Notes: generated from the letters alone by a model not told the origin. Positions 21,723 through 33,743 are shown, counted from the first letter of the stretch. The stretch: 64,000 nt of DNA from Psococerastis gibbosa (GCA_963971405.1 OZ020486.1:30403419-30467418), one strand, 5' to 3'. Program-made: numbers and translations.

Positions 21723-21915
21723 CAGGCCCGTACCCAGGATTTAACTTGGGGGGGGGGGAAGAACAATTATTTTTTATAAATGATAGATACATCCCTAGTG
21801 ATTTTAGTAGCTTTAGCTAAAACAGTTACATTATTTATTATTTTTTATCCAATTTAGGAGGGGGCCATCGCCCCCTTGGCCCCCTTTGCCCCCCCCCCCC
21901 TTGGGTACGGGCCTG
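21723..21915. mobile_element. hAT-type MITE with 8-bp target duplication
   Basis: Terminal repeats CAGGCCCGTACCC and GGGTACGGGCCTG. Flanks are GACTGTGT (21715-21722) and GACTGTAT (21916-21923), 7 of 8 matching. The interior is non-coding with G and C runs near the two ends. Confidence 0.85.
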
Positions 21916-21984
21916 GACTGTATGCCCGTGGCGGGGCCCCTATCAAGCTCCAGAGTAAAATTAACATAAATTTAAAAAAAATTA

Positions 21985-22205
21985 ATAAAACAAATCTGGT
22001 AGCTCAGAACATGAAGCGTACTGGTACGGACTCTGACTTTCACCCGAAAGGTTGTTGGTTCGAGTCCCACACTGGCTACATTTTCTGGCCATGCTTCGGA
22101 GGGCATGTAAAGCAGTGTAAGGCCTACCTCGTTGAGTGCAAGAGAGGGCTTTATAGCCCTAACTCCGCTAGGTAGGCTTAGTAATAGAAACAATAAAAAG
22201 TCCTT
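21985..22205 (+). mobile_element. SINE-A, longest copy with an A-box-like head
   Basis: Head GGTAGCTCAGAACATGAAGC (A-box-like TAGCTCAG), then TTTCACCCGAAAGG and the B-box-like GGTTCGAGTCCCACACTGGC, body CATGCTTCGGAGGGCATGTA, tail AATAAAAAGTCCTTATT. Spacing between A and B boxes is tRNA-like. About 20 bp of the body (between TGTAAAGCAG and GGCC) is missing relative to other copies. Confidence 0.85.
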
Positions 22206-22279
22206 ATTAAAATTAAAATAAAATAAAAGCCCAGATCACATTGATATTAATATTTCGAATTAGGTCATCTACATAATAA

Positions 22280-23040
22280 AAGAACCGGTCCGAGTTTACT
22301 CGAACATGCTTTCCTATTTATCAATTAGTAGATAGAGGTCAGGTAATTTCTAGATAGGTCAGACCAACACATTACCACACAGTAATAATGACAGGACACG
22401 CAATGCATTTCGAGCATGAATTTTCAATCTTTTTTTCAAAAATTTTTTTTTTGCATAAAACCAAATAGCTGTTTTGGAAAGCAACCTGACCTGTTTCGTT
22501 ACTCAATTTAACACCTAAAACATAACTGAAGGTAGAAATAATCGATGGAAAGGTTTCGCAGAAAAATTATTTTTTAGTCATTTTTCATTAAAATTTAGTT
22601 ATTTTTATTTTTTTACCCCCAGAAGCAAACTATCAAGGGGCAAACGACATTAATAACGACTACAATATATGTGAATTTAAGGGAAATCGTTGGAGCCGTT
22701 TTTGATAAATAATTTTTTTATACATTTTTTTTTAGAATAAAACCCCCCCAAACCCCAAAAATATAAAAATATAAAAATATAAAAAATCTCGAGGCATGAT
22801 TTTTGTGAACCTACATGCCAAATTTCATCAAAATCGACCGAGTAGTTTTACCGGAAATCGATTAACAGACAGAGCGATAGACAGACAGAGCGATAGACAG
22901 ACAGACAGACATTTCGTAAAAAACACTTTTTTGGGTTCCTGGGACCTCAAAACGTGTAAATCCGTTGAAATCTCGGAATTAAACATTTGGACCATCAGTA
23001 TCACAAAGCTTTCCTTATACTACGCTTAAATTGGAAAGCA
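22280..23040 (+). mobile_element. Family H element, copy lacking the poly-G region
   Basis: Begins AAGAACCGGTCCGAGTTTAC and ends TTAAATTGGAAAGCA. It lacks the G homopolymer and TGACGTCAC block seen at 12491 and 20611. The microsatellite contains two AGACAGAGCGATAGACAGAC units. Confidence 0.78.
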
Positions 23041-23282
23041 GAAAATGCAACACCGATCTGCCTAATAAAGTAATAAGTACAGCAGACGTTTTTATAGGCT
23101 AAACGTTATACTGTTTATTCCCGTATACAGTATCACATTTTAGTCGGTACTCGGTATAGACATCACTCGGCACTAACATTAGCCCATGACAGCCCCAAGT
23201 CTTTACATAAAGTATATATGTACATGTAGTACATGTAGATACATTTTACATTATCATAAGACCTGAGATGTAAGAGAAATGT

Positions 23283-23530
23283 ATGCAAAATCGGGACACC
23301 CACACCTGCAGCACGACGCAAAGGAGAGCTCTAGTAAGGCCAGCGCAGTGTGAGGTACTTGATCCTATGCTACTAGTACAATACAAGACTTCGCCTTATA
23401 CTGTAGATGCATTTTTCAAATCTTATGGCCAGAGGTACTACAATACTAGGCCTCGCCTACCTTAGAAAACTCCCCGACGAAATGAGAGCGGCGATAAATA
23501 CTATAAACTTCCCTTAATTGCTTAGAGACC
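23283..23530 (+). pseudogene. LINE 3' remnant (C-terminal tail)
   Basis: Reads YYNTRPRLP, then after a frame change LPDEMRAAINTINFP, LLRDHLLEKAFYTVAE and a stop. The NTR block and 'AFYTV' ending are typical of a non-LTR element C-terminus. It is truncated and frameshifted. Confidence 0.6.
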
Positions 23531-24063
23531 ATCTCTTAGAGAAAGCTTTCTACACTGTCGCTGAGCGCTAGCACATTGACAATGACATGACTAGGCTACC
23601 TGATTTTGACTATATTTTGTGGATTTTACTTTCTTGTTGATTGCTTGTTATACACTTGTTGATTGATTGCTGCACTTGGTGATTATAATTTGATTGTAAA
23701 TGTAACAGAATAATATATTTATTTACTTATTTTACCAAATATCGTATTGACAATAATTTGCGCATAAAGACGTTAGGTATCTATTCAAGGAATGGACTAT
23801 GAACAGAGACTAATGGCTAAGCAATTGTGGGAACACAGTTCACTGACAGGAGGTCATACCTGTGAAGCAAGATTTGACAGACCTTGAGCTTATACTGTAT
23901 ATACAGTAGGTACACTGTGCCTATTCTAAGCAACAATGTAGAAGTAATGATTGGTGCCATTATATTCTATACGACGACCTTCCTCGTGATTACCCCTATC
24001 CCCTCTTCATTATGGAGGTACGGTAACAATTCTTACTCAATTTTCTATTATCATCGCAGGCTT

Positions 24064-24778
24064 AAAGAACCGGTCCGAGTTTACTCGAACTTGCTTTCCA
24101 ATTTATCAATTAGTAGATAGATAATATGAGTAATTTCATAGTGAATATTTTTCCTATGGTATTAATGGCAATGCATAATTTCTTCAAAAAATAATTTTTT
24201 GCACAAAATCAAACCTTTTTTTGGGAATGCAACTTAGTCGGTTTTGTTACTCTATTTAACACCTACAACATACCTGAATGTAGAAATCATCGATGGAATG
24301 GTTCCTCAGAAAAAATATTTTTAGTCCTTTTTCATGAAAATTTAGTTATTTTTATTTTTTTTACCCCTAGTAGCAAATTATCAAGGGGAAAGTGACCCAC
24401 CGTGTTTTGTTAACATTAATATCGACTACAATACATGTGAATTTAAAAAAAGTTGTTCGAGCCGTTTTTGATAAATAATTTTTTTAGACGTTTTTTTTGG
24501 CGTTTTTTGAGAATAAAAACTCCCAAAATTGAGTCGGCCCAGAATAAAAAAAATCGTCCCGAGGTATGGTTTTTGTGAACCTACGTGCAAAATTTCATCA
24601 AAATCGACTGAGTAGTTTGCCGGAAATCGATGAACAGACAGAGCGACAAATAGACAGACATTTCGTAAAAACCTTTTTCCTGGGACCTCAAAACGTGTAT
24701 ACAAATCCGTTGAAATCTAGAGATCAAAAATTTCGACCATCACAAAGCTTTCCTTATTACTACGTATAAATTGGAAAG
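24064..24778 (+). mobile_element. Family H element, diverged copy
   Basis: Begins AAGAACCGGTCCGAGTTTAC and ends GTATAAATTGGAAAG. The region between TTTTTCCTATGG and ATTAATGGCAATGC is shortened, removing the poly-G tract. It is more diverged than the 12380/20508 pair. Confidence 0.75.
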
Positions 24779-26926
24779 AAAAAAGCTAGGATTGAAAGGC
24801 CCCCCGACTTAGAAGTGAGAAGTGCTGGAAAGCTAAGCTAAAGTAAGCTATAAGCTGATATATTTGCCATCATTGAACCTGTTGGCTGTCAGCATAGACA
24901 GTTGTTATAATTTTGCGTGAGCCGATTGTGCATTCTCTAGCAATGCTATCTCTGTCGCGCCAACGGCCTTACCAAGTTGAATACATGAGAGCAGAGCATG
25001 TTTCAAATTGCGGCAAACTTGGTAGTGCGCACAACGTTGGCAGGGGAACATGGCGGGACATGATAACGCTCTGATCGCTATCAGTCAGTCTACGTGCGTG
25101 TCGAGTCCTGGTCACCTCCGATTTAGTCGTGTGACTTTACCATGTTCCCCAAGTGGTTCGGAATCGACTATAATCAGGAGATCCACTCTGTCAGTCAACT
25201 CCCCTTCTCCTCGAGGTGAAGAGTCTGCCCTAGGGTGCCTCAAGTTAACAAACAGACTCACTCCCCCGTCAGGCTGACAGGGTTGCTTACATCAGAAATG
25301 CTAAGAGCAGGCTCCATGTATTCTAGCATTCTCAATATGGCTGATAGAGATGTTGATGTTGGCTTCTAAGATAAAGAACAGCACGAGTAACAGCATAGTT
25401 CACTTAACTCCAAATCACAAAAAAAATCACTTGTGCCCCTTGTCTCAAGGCCCTTGAAATAAGGACTTAGTCTGTCAGGTTTAGAAAATCATCAAAATCC
25501 AAATGAAATCATATTGTAATTGTAGGCTGCTTGAAGAAAATTAAAAAATCTATTTATTTACTTATTTAGGTAAGAACAGGATACTATACGCATTCCTTCC
25601 TGTTACACACTAGAATATTGGACAATATTCAATCCAATAAATATGGGGCTAAGGAAAATACGTAGGCTACCTAAATTCAGTATCACAATAATTGAAGTGG
25701 TTTGTTTTGATACTTTTTATCAGCAACTATGAGAATTGACCCGTAGGAAAATGCCACAAGATAACATCCTGATATGATAATAACTCATCAATGGTCAACT
25801 TTTGTATAGGGAAAGCATGTGCCCAACCAATCAAATCATTGGGACTTGACGTCATTTCTCTACGAATTTCTTTACCACTAGCATCCATTGCAACTTGCAG
25901 CAACGATTTGATGGGCCAGGAGAACCCGGGCTAGCAGTTGCTACTGAGCCTCAGAGTTGTAATGTTAAAAGTCAACGTAGTGCCACTGAAGATGCAGCTG
26001 TTGATGAAACGTGTGAAAGTACCCCCTTCAGATTGACCACGGCCAATTAGCCCGGATTCCCCCGTTCCATGATCTGACTCCGGCCGTGAACGACTCCGGC
26101 AAACTACCTGAGAGTTAAATCTGACGGACAAATTTATCAGCTGCAACGTTTCACCCAATCCCAAAGCTTCGGCAATCAATTGGAAAGCAATTCCGACAGT
26201 TAGGCTGCCGACCCCTGGCTTAATAATATGGCCTTTCTCCCTGCAAATTTGGTTATAACATTGATCCCGGCGCGAGGTTTCTGGACTCTGAACTCACTGA
26301 GAGCAGAAACTGGAATCATTTCTACTCATTATCGGGATTGTGCAACTGTGCGCTCAAGCATTGCATCTGTACCTTGGTATCCTACACGCCTGACCAGAGT
26401 TAATCTCACATCTTTCACAATGCACCTGGAATGGTGGCTATTCTAGCTATGGAACAGGCTTAAGGCTTTTATACTGTCACTATAGTAATTTTTAAATGGA
26501 TGTGGTGCATTATTATGTACAGGTATGCGTGTACTTGTATGGTAGAAGAGTAGCAAGTTACTGCAATTTTGCGATTGCATTGTGGTGTGGTATTAATTAG
26601 GTCTGCAGTATAAATTATTTAAAATAAGACCCAAAGGTATCAGTACCGTACCGGCGTAGCGTAAATAACTTCTGTTGCGCCCCCCCCCCCCCCCCGCGAG
26701 ACCTAGCTTTGGTGCGCCTTACCTTGTCTTATTATTTCATCTTTTTTAAGGTTGATATTCAATAGTGATCCTATTTAGTGTAAATTGTCTTTGTGAGAAC
26801 TCAATTGTATCTAGTGTATTCTTAAGAGGTTATGGTGATACTCGGTAGCATAGGCACATAAAATGAATTTAATTTAGGTGCGGACACACCCAGTTAACAT
26901 TTTGTGGATATGCGGACTAAATCGTT
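24779..26926. other. Intergenic, no gene seen
   Basis: No family-like coding region was recognised. Around 25960-26010 the phrase CACTGAAGATGCAGCTGTTG followed by ATGAAACGTG resembles 28868-28910 (CACTGAAGATGTCGACC, GACGAAACGTTTGG), suggesting an undefined dispersed repeat. Around 26650-27350, GCGTAAATAAC and GTTATTTACGC with C runs could be ends of a hAT-like MITE. Confidence 0.35.
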
Positions 26927-27190
26927 ATGATTAGATTGTATAGAAATAACAGTGCATGTAATCCAAGGAGGGGGGCTCAGGGGCCTCCCCTGGGGGAAAA
27001 ATGTGAAAATCTAAGTGTTTCGTATATAGTGGGGTTTTCACGCATTTTAACAGCAACAAAGTATAGATTTTGGCGAAGCTTTCAAAGGATTGCTTATTCA
27101 TATTGCAGCAAGCAAGGGTGCCCGGTGGTCTCCCCCGGAGGAATTTTTTTTTTAAAAAGTTCCCAAATTTCATAATTATAGTCAACATGG
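26927..27190 (+). repeat. Family C repeat
   Basis: Opens GATTGTATAGAAATAACAGT, followed by GGGGCCTCCCCTGGGGG, CATTTTAACAGCAACAAAGT and GGTCTCCCCCGGAGGAA. The first block is shared with 50074 (GATTGTATAGAAATAGTC), which aligns the two copies. Confidence 0.5.
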
Positions 27191-27786
27191 ACAACAAATT
27201 GAAATGTAATATTTTTATTCACAGAAACATATTGTATGTAGATTTCTAAATTATTTTCTTATTTTTGGGAGGCGAAGTGCGCCCCTCGGCAAACCTGCCC
27301 CCCCCCCCCCGCGCGCCACGGGGGTTGCAGGAGTGTTATTTACGCCACTGATTAAGTAACCTATACACACTGATACTGTCATAGGCAACTGGAGAAGGGG
27401 AGAGGTGTATTTAACTACATAGGCTAGAGAATCCCACGTATAGCCTATGGCAGCGACCGTACGTCTGTTTAATCTCTAGGTATCCAAATTTCTAATGGCT
27501 TTGCAGTTTGCACTAACTTAGACATGGATGAAGAAATAAAGTAGAACGTTGGTGCTGAACTGCCAGCTTATTTTATGGAAAACCTACAGTGTACTCACTA
27601 TACATGACTGGTGCTGCGGAATCCAGAGAAAAGAAAAAGTCGGTATTCATTAATGAATGGGTACCTACCCCAAAACGTTCCTTAAAACCCCGGGCTGCAG
27701 TCAAAGTGCACGCTAGTTCGCGTTGGGCTGGATTTATGGATATCTTGGCATTGTATTGTATTGTATCTTTTTCAGATTGTGGAAGA

Positions 27787-30700
27787 ATGTCAGTGGCTGA
27801 CCTCAATGTCGTCAACTACAACTTGGACGTGGGGGAACCCCCTCAGGAGGCCCTCGAGTACGCCAAAGAGAGATGGAACGAGACCGACGAGACGAGGCCA
27901 ATCAAATTGGAACAATTCCGGCAACTTATCACTAGTGAGTCCATTTCTACGACTTCTTTTTTGCTGTTCGTAGATATCGTATATTTTTTTAATTTTTTTT
28001 AAAAGGTTAATCGCATACAAACAATTTAATGAATGTATCCGATTAACCTCTTCTATCACCTCACTAAGTAATAGGTAGGCAGGCTACTTGGGTCGAATTA
28101 CAAAACGTCTCCGATCGCAAGGTGTGTTGAGACTCTACCATCTTGCCACCGAAGTCGAGTTCCAGTTGGAAGATAGTATTTTGGTTAGGTGCCCTTTCCA
28201 CCGATCGGCTAGGGCTATTTACAAAAACGGTGACGTGGTAGCAGACATTCAAGACTTAGGTGGCGTTTCCACCGACCTCGCATTACATAATGCAAATGAC
28301 ATTGACGGAAATTAGAATTTTTCTTTTTATTGAAATCTATTAAAATGTTTGTACTTAGCATATTCCATGACGACATTTTAAATTCTAGTTTGTTGGTTTG
28401 TGATTTTACTGTATGATCATTGATCAATTTCAACTATGGCATAGAGGAAAATAAACATTTCCGTCAATTCGGCAATGCGAGGTCGGTGGAAACCCCGCCA
28501 AAGTCTTGAATGTCTGCTACCACGTCACTGTTTTTGTAAATAGCCCTAGCCGGTCGGTGGAATGGGCACCTTAGGAGTTGACCTTTTCTAGCACAGAAGA
28601 CTTATGTATTGTGTGGTGGCTCCGTGGGTCCGGTATATAAAAATACTGAAATAGTACTACTAACTACAGTAGGTTCAATACATTACAAATCATACATAAG
28701 TCTATTGCCAATTTTTTAAATGATTTCATACATAGCCTACATTGAAATAGTTTGTTTTCAGTTATAATATGCATGCAACCATATCCAGTATAAAATGTAG
28801 TACAATATATGCTTCAACACGTAACTCCGCGCGGCTCAGCAACAATATTAGAAGTCTAAGCAGTTCCACTGAAGATGTCGACCGCAGATGTTGACGAAAC
28901 GTTTGGAAGTACGTTTTCAGAATGAGCACGGCCTATCATCCCGGATTCTACAGCTTCGTCGCACAACTCTTGCAGTGAAAACCTTTGTAATTATATCATA
29001 AGGGGAAACTCGGAACGTGACTGGATGTTACCTTTTTGGATTGGGAACCATCCATAATAAAGGCAGCTTTTTGTTTATTTTTAGGTAAGGATGAAATTGA
29101 ACCAGATAGAACAGACGATTCATTTCTACTTAAGTTCCTACGAGCAAGAAATTTCCATTTGGATAAAGCCTATGAGCTTGTAAGTTAAACTGTCAATTTC
29201 TTCTAACCTTTAAAATAGGCATATCATTGCGTATATATACGTAGGCCTGCCAGTGCTTCAAACTTCCGCAAATTATAAACGAGTACTAACTAGCGCTACC
29301 GCCGATACGGTACCACGAGCAAGTATTGCATTATATTGTACCGTACATACAAGGCTAACTATAACTCGGTACCTTACATTGTAGTATTACATGGTATATA
29401 TAACACTGACATTAAATTAACTTTGGTTGAAGAATTTCGGTTCGGTACCTTAACCTACCGACCCGTATAGGTCCCGTAGGCTACGGTACCTGATAATTAT
29501 TTGTTAATGGTAATTTATGTAGATATTGTATTTATTCCAGTTAGTGAATTACTGTCATTTGAAGGAAGACAACCCAGAGTTTCATGAAAATGTGCACCCT
29601 CTGGGTCTACTAGACCTCGGAAAAGACGATGTGGTCAACGTGCTTCCGTATAGAGAACAGACTGGCCGAAGGATGTTGATTTACAAAATAGGTTAGACAT
29701 TTTTTCTGCTGTCCTATTTTATAGGCTATACCTAGGTATTAGTATAAGGAAAGCAATGGTCGAAATTTTCGACTTCGAGATTTCAACGTTTTTACAACTT
29801 TTGAAAAAAAAAGGATTTTACCAAATGTCTGTAGGTAGGTCTGTCTGTCTGTCTGTTTTTGGATTTTCAGCCAAACTACTCGGCGGATTTAGTTGAAATT
29901 CAGCATGTACCGGTACCGTTGTTCACCCCAACCTCAACTACAGTCCCGATTTAGCTCCTTGTGACTTTTTTCCCCCTACTGAAGAGAGAGCTGAGGGGAA
30001 GCATTGGAGTCCGTGGAAAACTTACAAACGCATGTTACAACTATTTAACAAAGGGGTTGTTGAACTAACATTGCCCGTTGTGTTTATAGTCATTAGAGGC
30101 ATGGGCCTCACAGTCATTGAACGATTGGGGTGGAGCCCATTGTCAGCGGAAGGGGCGATGTAAGTCCAACTAACCCTTTATTAAATAATATTACACCATT
30201 GCCATTAACCTTTACATGTAGCATGTTACAACGCTATTGAAAGGCATTCCGGTGGCGGCAGAAAGTGCATTCTATAGGAATAGCAGACGCGTCTCTGCAA
30301 GTGCATTGATGTAGCCTGGGACTATTTCGAAGAATTTTAAGCATTACCTGTATTTGTACCGATAGTATCATTAAATATATATTGCTGCCAGAAAATTCAC
30401 ATTACATTCATAACGGATGTAGATTCTTAGGACAATACAAAGTTATAACCATGCACTTATGACTTAACTCCTTGAAAACGCTGGAAGGATGAGTTTGAAA
30501 CTGACCTTCGCGAGTTGGAAGTCCGTATAGATGGTGGAGCGTTGTACAAAACCAAGATGACTGGAGGAGAGTTGTCGAGCAGAGCCCATCAAGGGCTGTA
30601 CAGCCAGAAGAAGAAGAAGACTTATGACTTAACGCGTTCGTTCCTATGTACCCTTTTTTAAGTAATTGTGGAACATTGCAAATACACATTTATATCCCAC

Positions 30701-32709
30701 TTCCACCCTTTTCCTGTTCCAGGAAAGTGGAACCCAAGTGAGAAGCCCCTTGTAGAACTATTTCGCGCTACTCTGACAATATTAGAGCTGGCCATTTTGG
30801 AACAAAAGGCCCAAATTTACGGAGGCATCGCCATCTTTGATCTGCAAGGGCTAACCTTAAGTCATGCCTGGCAGGTCACACCAAGTGTCGCCTCCAAGGT
30901 CATTCAACTCATGGTTGTAAGTACTTACATACAGTACATTTAGTAAGCATCAAAAGGCAATAAGAGACCGCGGGGTCCTCAGTGGCGAGCCCGTTCGATT
31001 GGTTAGTGACGGACACATTGTGTGACACATAAAAATTTAAAGGAACATTTCTTCTATTTTATGGCTTCTCATTTATGGCTCAGTGGCTGATATTTCCTCA
31101 GAAATTTGTGGGCTGACATCGAGGACGGGAATCAGCCAACGGCCAAACATTCATACGGAAACAATACGAAAAATCAAATTGACAGAACAAGGTTCAATGG
31201 ACATGTGGGCCTAGTTCCATAAGAAGCCCTTCAGATAATATTAATAACTATAATAATATAATAAGATATATATAATATATATATATATATACATATAATA
31301 TAAATATATAATAAGAGCATTGAACAAATAGCCTATATTAACTGTAACAGCGAGCGTTTTGTTTGTTTCAGACTAGTTTCCCTTTAAAAGTGCATGCACT
31401 GCACATAATATTCGAATCTTGGGTCTTCGACATAATATTCAACATGTTTAAGCCATTTATGAACGACAAAATGAAAAATAAGGTGAGTTTACGTGTGATT
31501 GCATATGTATGTAGTTTCAAATAATATGCAGGTCTATAGAAAAAGGGAAATTTCCCATGAATTAATTACCTTCGCACTTGGGGTAGTTGAGCATGTTAGT
31601 GCAAAACTCAGCAAGTTGAGTGCTGTGCCGTACTTTTCTCATGCAGCAGTCCAGTTCAGGTCTTGCCTTTAAGCTCACGCGTTCAGTATTACATATCTCT
31701 ATTTATTTTATTTGTTTTACTTTTACTTATTAATTACTCGCCGCGGACTCTGCTATTCTTTCGTTCTTCCTGCCGACCACCTCATCCTGTCACACTGTGG
31801 CGGCTCCTACTACTCTGCAAGTGTACTTCAGCACCGGTACCGGTAAGCGTCACCTACACGTCGCAAGGTAAGCCACAGTGCTCCTGCACCCCCCTTCTTG
31901 CGCCCAATCGCGTCTATGGGGTGAACATTTTTCTGAAAACTGAAAACCCCTTTGACAATAATATAGGACTATAGCCAATTCACCATAATATGAGTACGGT
32001 ATCTAGAAGAACTTCAAAATTCATTTCTGATGGATTGTAATTATAACTAAATGATAGTCGTATAGCCACTCTAAAATATACCGTAGACCTTTCTAATCTC
32101 ACTATATGGACGACCTATTGTATAAATTAAGCTAATTCACTTTTTCATATACTGTATGTATACTGTCGGTTCCTTTTAATTAATACATATTTAAACGGTT
32201 CCAAGGTAGGTAACACGTAAGGCGCGTTTCCTTCCACAAGAAGCAAAAAAAAATAGTAAATTAAATTCAGTTTGTGTTTTCAGTTATTCTTCCATGGCCA
32301 CGACGTGGGATCTCTTCATAAACATATCGACCCGCAATTTTTGCCCCGAAGATTTGGCGGAATTCGGTCTGACAGAGTTCTCTACAAAAAGTGGATCCAG
32401 GGCTTTCGTGAATCCAAGTTTATCATGAGCGGTAATTATAAACATTGCCTACACATTTTATACCACCTAAAACAATATATAGATATGCAAATTCACTAAA
32501 AAAGTGGCTTTCCTACCCGCCGTTTTTAATAACTACCTAAAAGAAAATTAATTTTCAATGAATCGACCTCATATTAAAAATTAATTTTATTATTTTCAGA
32601 ACTGATTAGTTTGGGCTATGTATTTGATGAAGAAGAGCTAGCAAAACCTATTGAGGAGTCTACAGAAGAAGAAGAAGAGGATGAAGATGTGTATGAAAAG
32701 GAAGAATGA
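27787..32709 (+). CDS. CRAL-TRIO domain lipid-transfer protein (alpha-TTP/clavesin-like)
   Basis: Seven exons join in phase: 27787-27934, 29085-29179, 29541-29691, 30723-30916, 31372-31482, 32284-32431 and 32600-32709 (TGA), giving 318 aa. Residues about 20-90 form the CRAL-TRIO N-terminal helical domain, including SFLLKFLRARNFHLDKA (62-78). The lipid-binding domain covers about 105-270, with IYGGIAIFDLQGLTLSHAW (163-181), LHIIFESWVFDIIFNMFKPF and FLPRRFGG (252-259). The family carries a hydrophobic ligand such as tocopherol, retinal or a phosphoinositide between membranes; no signal peptide or membrane span is seen, so it is likely cytosolic. The last 36 residues are very acidic (a run of E and D), typical for insect members. 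The ligand cannot be told from sequence. Introns hold a SINE-B, a family M MITE, a family H piece, a mariner remnant and a LINE tail. Confidence 0.92.
28001..28163 (-). mobile_element. SINE-B copy in CRAL-TRIO intron 1
   Basis: On the minus strand: ACTTCGGTGGCAAGATGG, CTCAACACACCTTGCGATCG, then GAGGTTAATCGGATACATTC and TTGTTTGTATGCGATTAACC with a T-to-A-rich end at 28001. It matches 39263-39460 block for block but is diverged. Confidence 0.6.
28185..28573. mobile_element. Family M MITE, copy 3 (CRAL-TRIO intron 1)
   Basis: Ends TTAGGTGCCCTTTCCACCGA and the inverted TCGGTGGAATGGGCACCTTA. It carries AACGGTGACGTGGTAGCAGA, TGACGGAAATTAGAATTTTT and ACTGTATGATCATTGATCAA. It lies 20 bp after the SINE-B copy. 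Confidence 0.8.
29399..29445 (-). repeat. C-SINE tail fragment
   Basis: AACACTGACATTAAATTAAC followed by TTTGGTTGAAGAATTTCGGT is the reverse complement of the tail end of the foldback at 54282-54475. A small fragment in CRAL-TRIO intron 2. Confidence 0.45.
29738..29930 (-). repeat. Family H fragment (CRAL-TRIO intron 3)
   Basis: AGTATAAGGAAAGCAATGGT, GTCTGTCTGTCTGTCTG and AGCCAAACTACTCGGCGG match the microsatellite end of family H. It breaks off after CAGCATGTACCGG, next to the mariner remnant. Confidence 0.65.
29931..30060 (+). pseudogene. mariner-like transposase remnant (C-terminal catalytic block)
   Basis: In frame from 29939 the sequence reads YSPDLAPCDFFPP, then EERAEGKHWSPWKTYKRM. 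YSPDLAPCDFFLFP is the conserved block around the third catalytic Asp of mariner transposases (DD34D), and the following R-L-x-G-K region also fits. Only about 45 codons remain; the first two catalytic Asp residues are absent. It is flanked by other repeats in CRAL-TRIO intron 3. Confidence 0.75.
30045..30215. repeat. Palindromic repeat, related to 36327-36420
   Basis: The left arm AACAAAGGGGTTGTTGAACT with AACATTGCCC pairs with a right arm around CGATGTAAGTCCAACTAACC. The right arm ATAATATTACACCATTGCCA reappears inverted at 36327 as TATGGCAATGGTGTAATATT. Probably a short MITE. Confidence 0.5.
30470..30630 (+). pseudogene. LINE 3' remnant, copy 2 of a pair
   Basis: CGCTGGAAGGATGAGTTTGA and ACTGACCTTCGCGAGTTGGA match 14745-14790 almost exactly, and CATCAAGGGCTGTACAGCCA continues the match. 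It lies in CRAL-TRIO intron 3. Confidence 0.6.
31130..31320 (+). repeat. Family G repeat, followed by an AT microsatellite
   Basis: 31135-31245 carries CAACGGCCAAACATTCATAC, GGAAACAATACGAA and GAACAAGGTTCAATGGACAT, shared with 51475, 52245 and 56885. From about 31255 to 31320 is a run of TATATAATA repeats. Both are in CRAL-TRIO intron 4. Confidence 0.55.
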
Positions 32710-32869
32710 TACATTATGAAATACCGCCATAATAAGCTATTTAAAATTACAAAATAGACTAGTAGGCAGCACCAGATTTTATACTAAACTGTAAAATTGT
32801 TGCTCTTATTGTGCCCCTAAGCATCTGTCGTCGGATCGGGCCTAAATATATTTATAATAACTTGCATAG

Positions 32870-32890
32870 TGAATTAAATAAAAAATAAAA
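32870..32890 (+). other. Probable polyadenylation signal of the CRAL-TRIO gene
   Basis: GAATTAAATAAAAAATAAAA lies about 165 bp after the stop codon and contains AATAAA. No other strong candidate lies closer to the stop. Confidence 0.4.
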
Positions 32891-33357
32891 ACAGGCGAAA
32901 AGGGGAGGCCAATACCTAAAGTATTCCATACCCAATTATTCTGGACTAATTAATTAATTCCTGGTTTCGATAAAAATAGTCATAAGAAAAAATCTTTTAA
33001 AAAACACAAACTTTCTTAAATAGCTGACATTTTACCCGTCAGATTTACGAATAGCCTACTTTATTAAATCTGTAGAATGCTCTTTAACATGTCTTTCCAG
33101 AGCAATAATAATTCAGGCGCAAAAATGTTTTACTTCGAAAACTTGTACTTTGTATGAATTTTTTAAGTAAACCCATTTCCATATCTTTGCGGCTGTGAAA
33201 CGAGGAATTAATTAATTTCAATTATAGCCTATCCAATATTTGACCCAATAAAATATGGGACTAGGAAAAATTGGAACGTGTAGTTCCAAAATTCAGATTC
33301 AAATCGTATATACCGTATTCAAAACAAATCATCCAAATATTTCTTCGATCAAATAGG

Positions 33358-33562
33358 TATAGTCCACGCAAAATGAGAAAAGTATGGACATGGAATGTTT
33401 TGATCCTGTACATCACTGTAAAAATAATCCTTGCACAATTTTTGTTATGCCTTGCATCCAATGCAACAAGGTAACACAAAATGGTGCAAAGAATATTTTT
33501 ACAGTGTTGCACAGGATCAAAACATTCCATACCCATACTTTTCTCATTTTGCGTGGACTATA
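33358..33562. mobile_element. Foldback MITE, nearly full-length palindrome
   Basis: TATAGTCCACGCAAAATGAG starts the left arm and its complement CTCATTTTGCGTGGACTATA ends the right arm. The match continues through AAAGTATGG, GGAATGTTTTGATCCTGT and TGTAAAAATA for about 95 bases per arm with a short loop. The TA at both ends would suit a Tc1/mariner-type element. Confidence 0.82.
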
Positions 33563-33743
33563 CTGTAAATATAAGAGAGCCATTGGGCTAAAAATACCTT
33601 GGCCTGTTATGATGCATGTACTGTACTGTACATTACGAGTAGGTGCCTTCACACAGTATGAACAAAAATTGTGTTGAAATGTAAATAAATATCTTACTAT
33701 TGGCTTGTTTTAATTGTAGCACCTTTTGCGGTGTGCCTATAAC

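Noticed and set aside
22860-22915. Regularly spaced repeats as a CRISPR-like array
   Set aside because: These are CAGA-type microsatellite units within family H in a eukaryotic genome.
25050-25277. 75-codon frame MAGHDNALIAISQ...
   Set aside because: No recognisable domain, no conserved neighbours, no splice context; likely chance.
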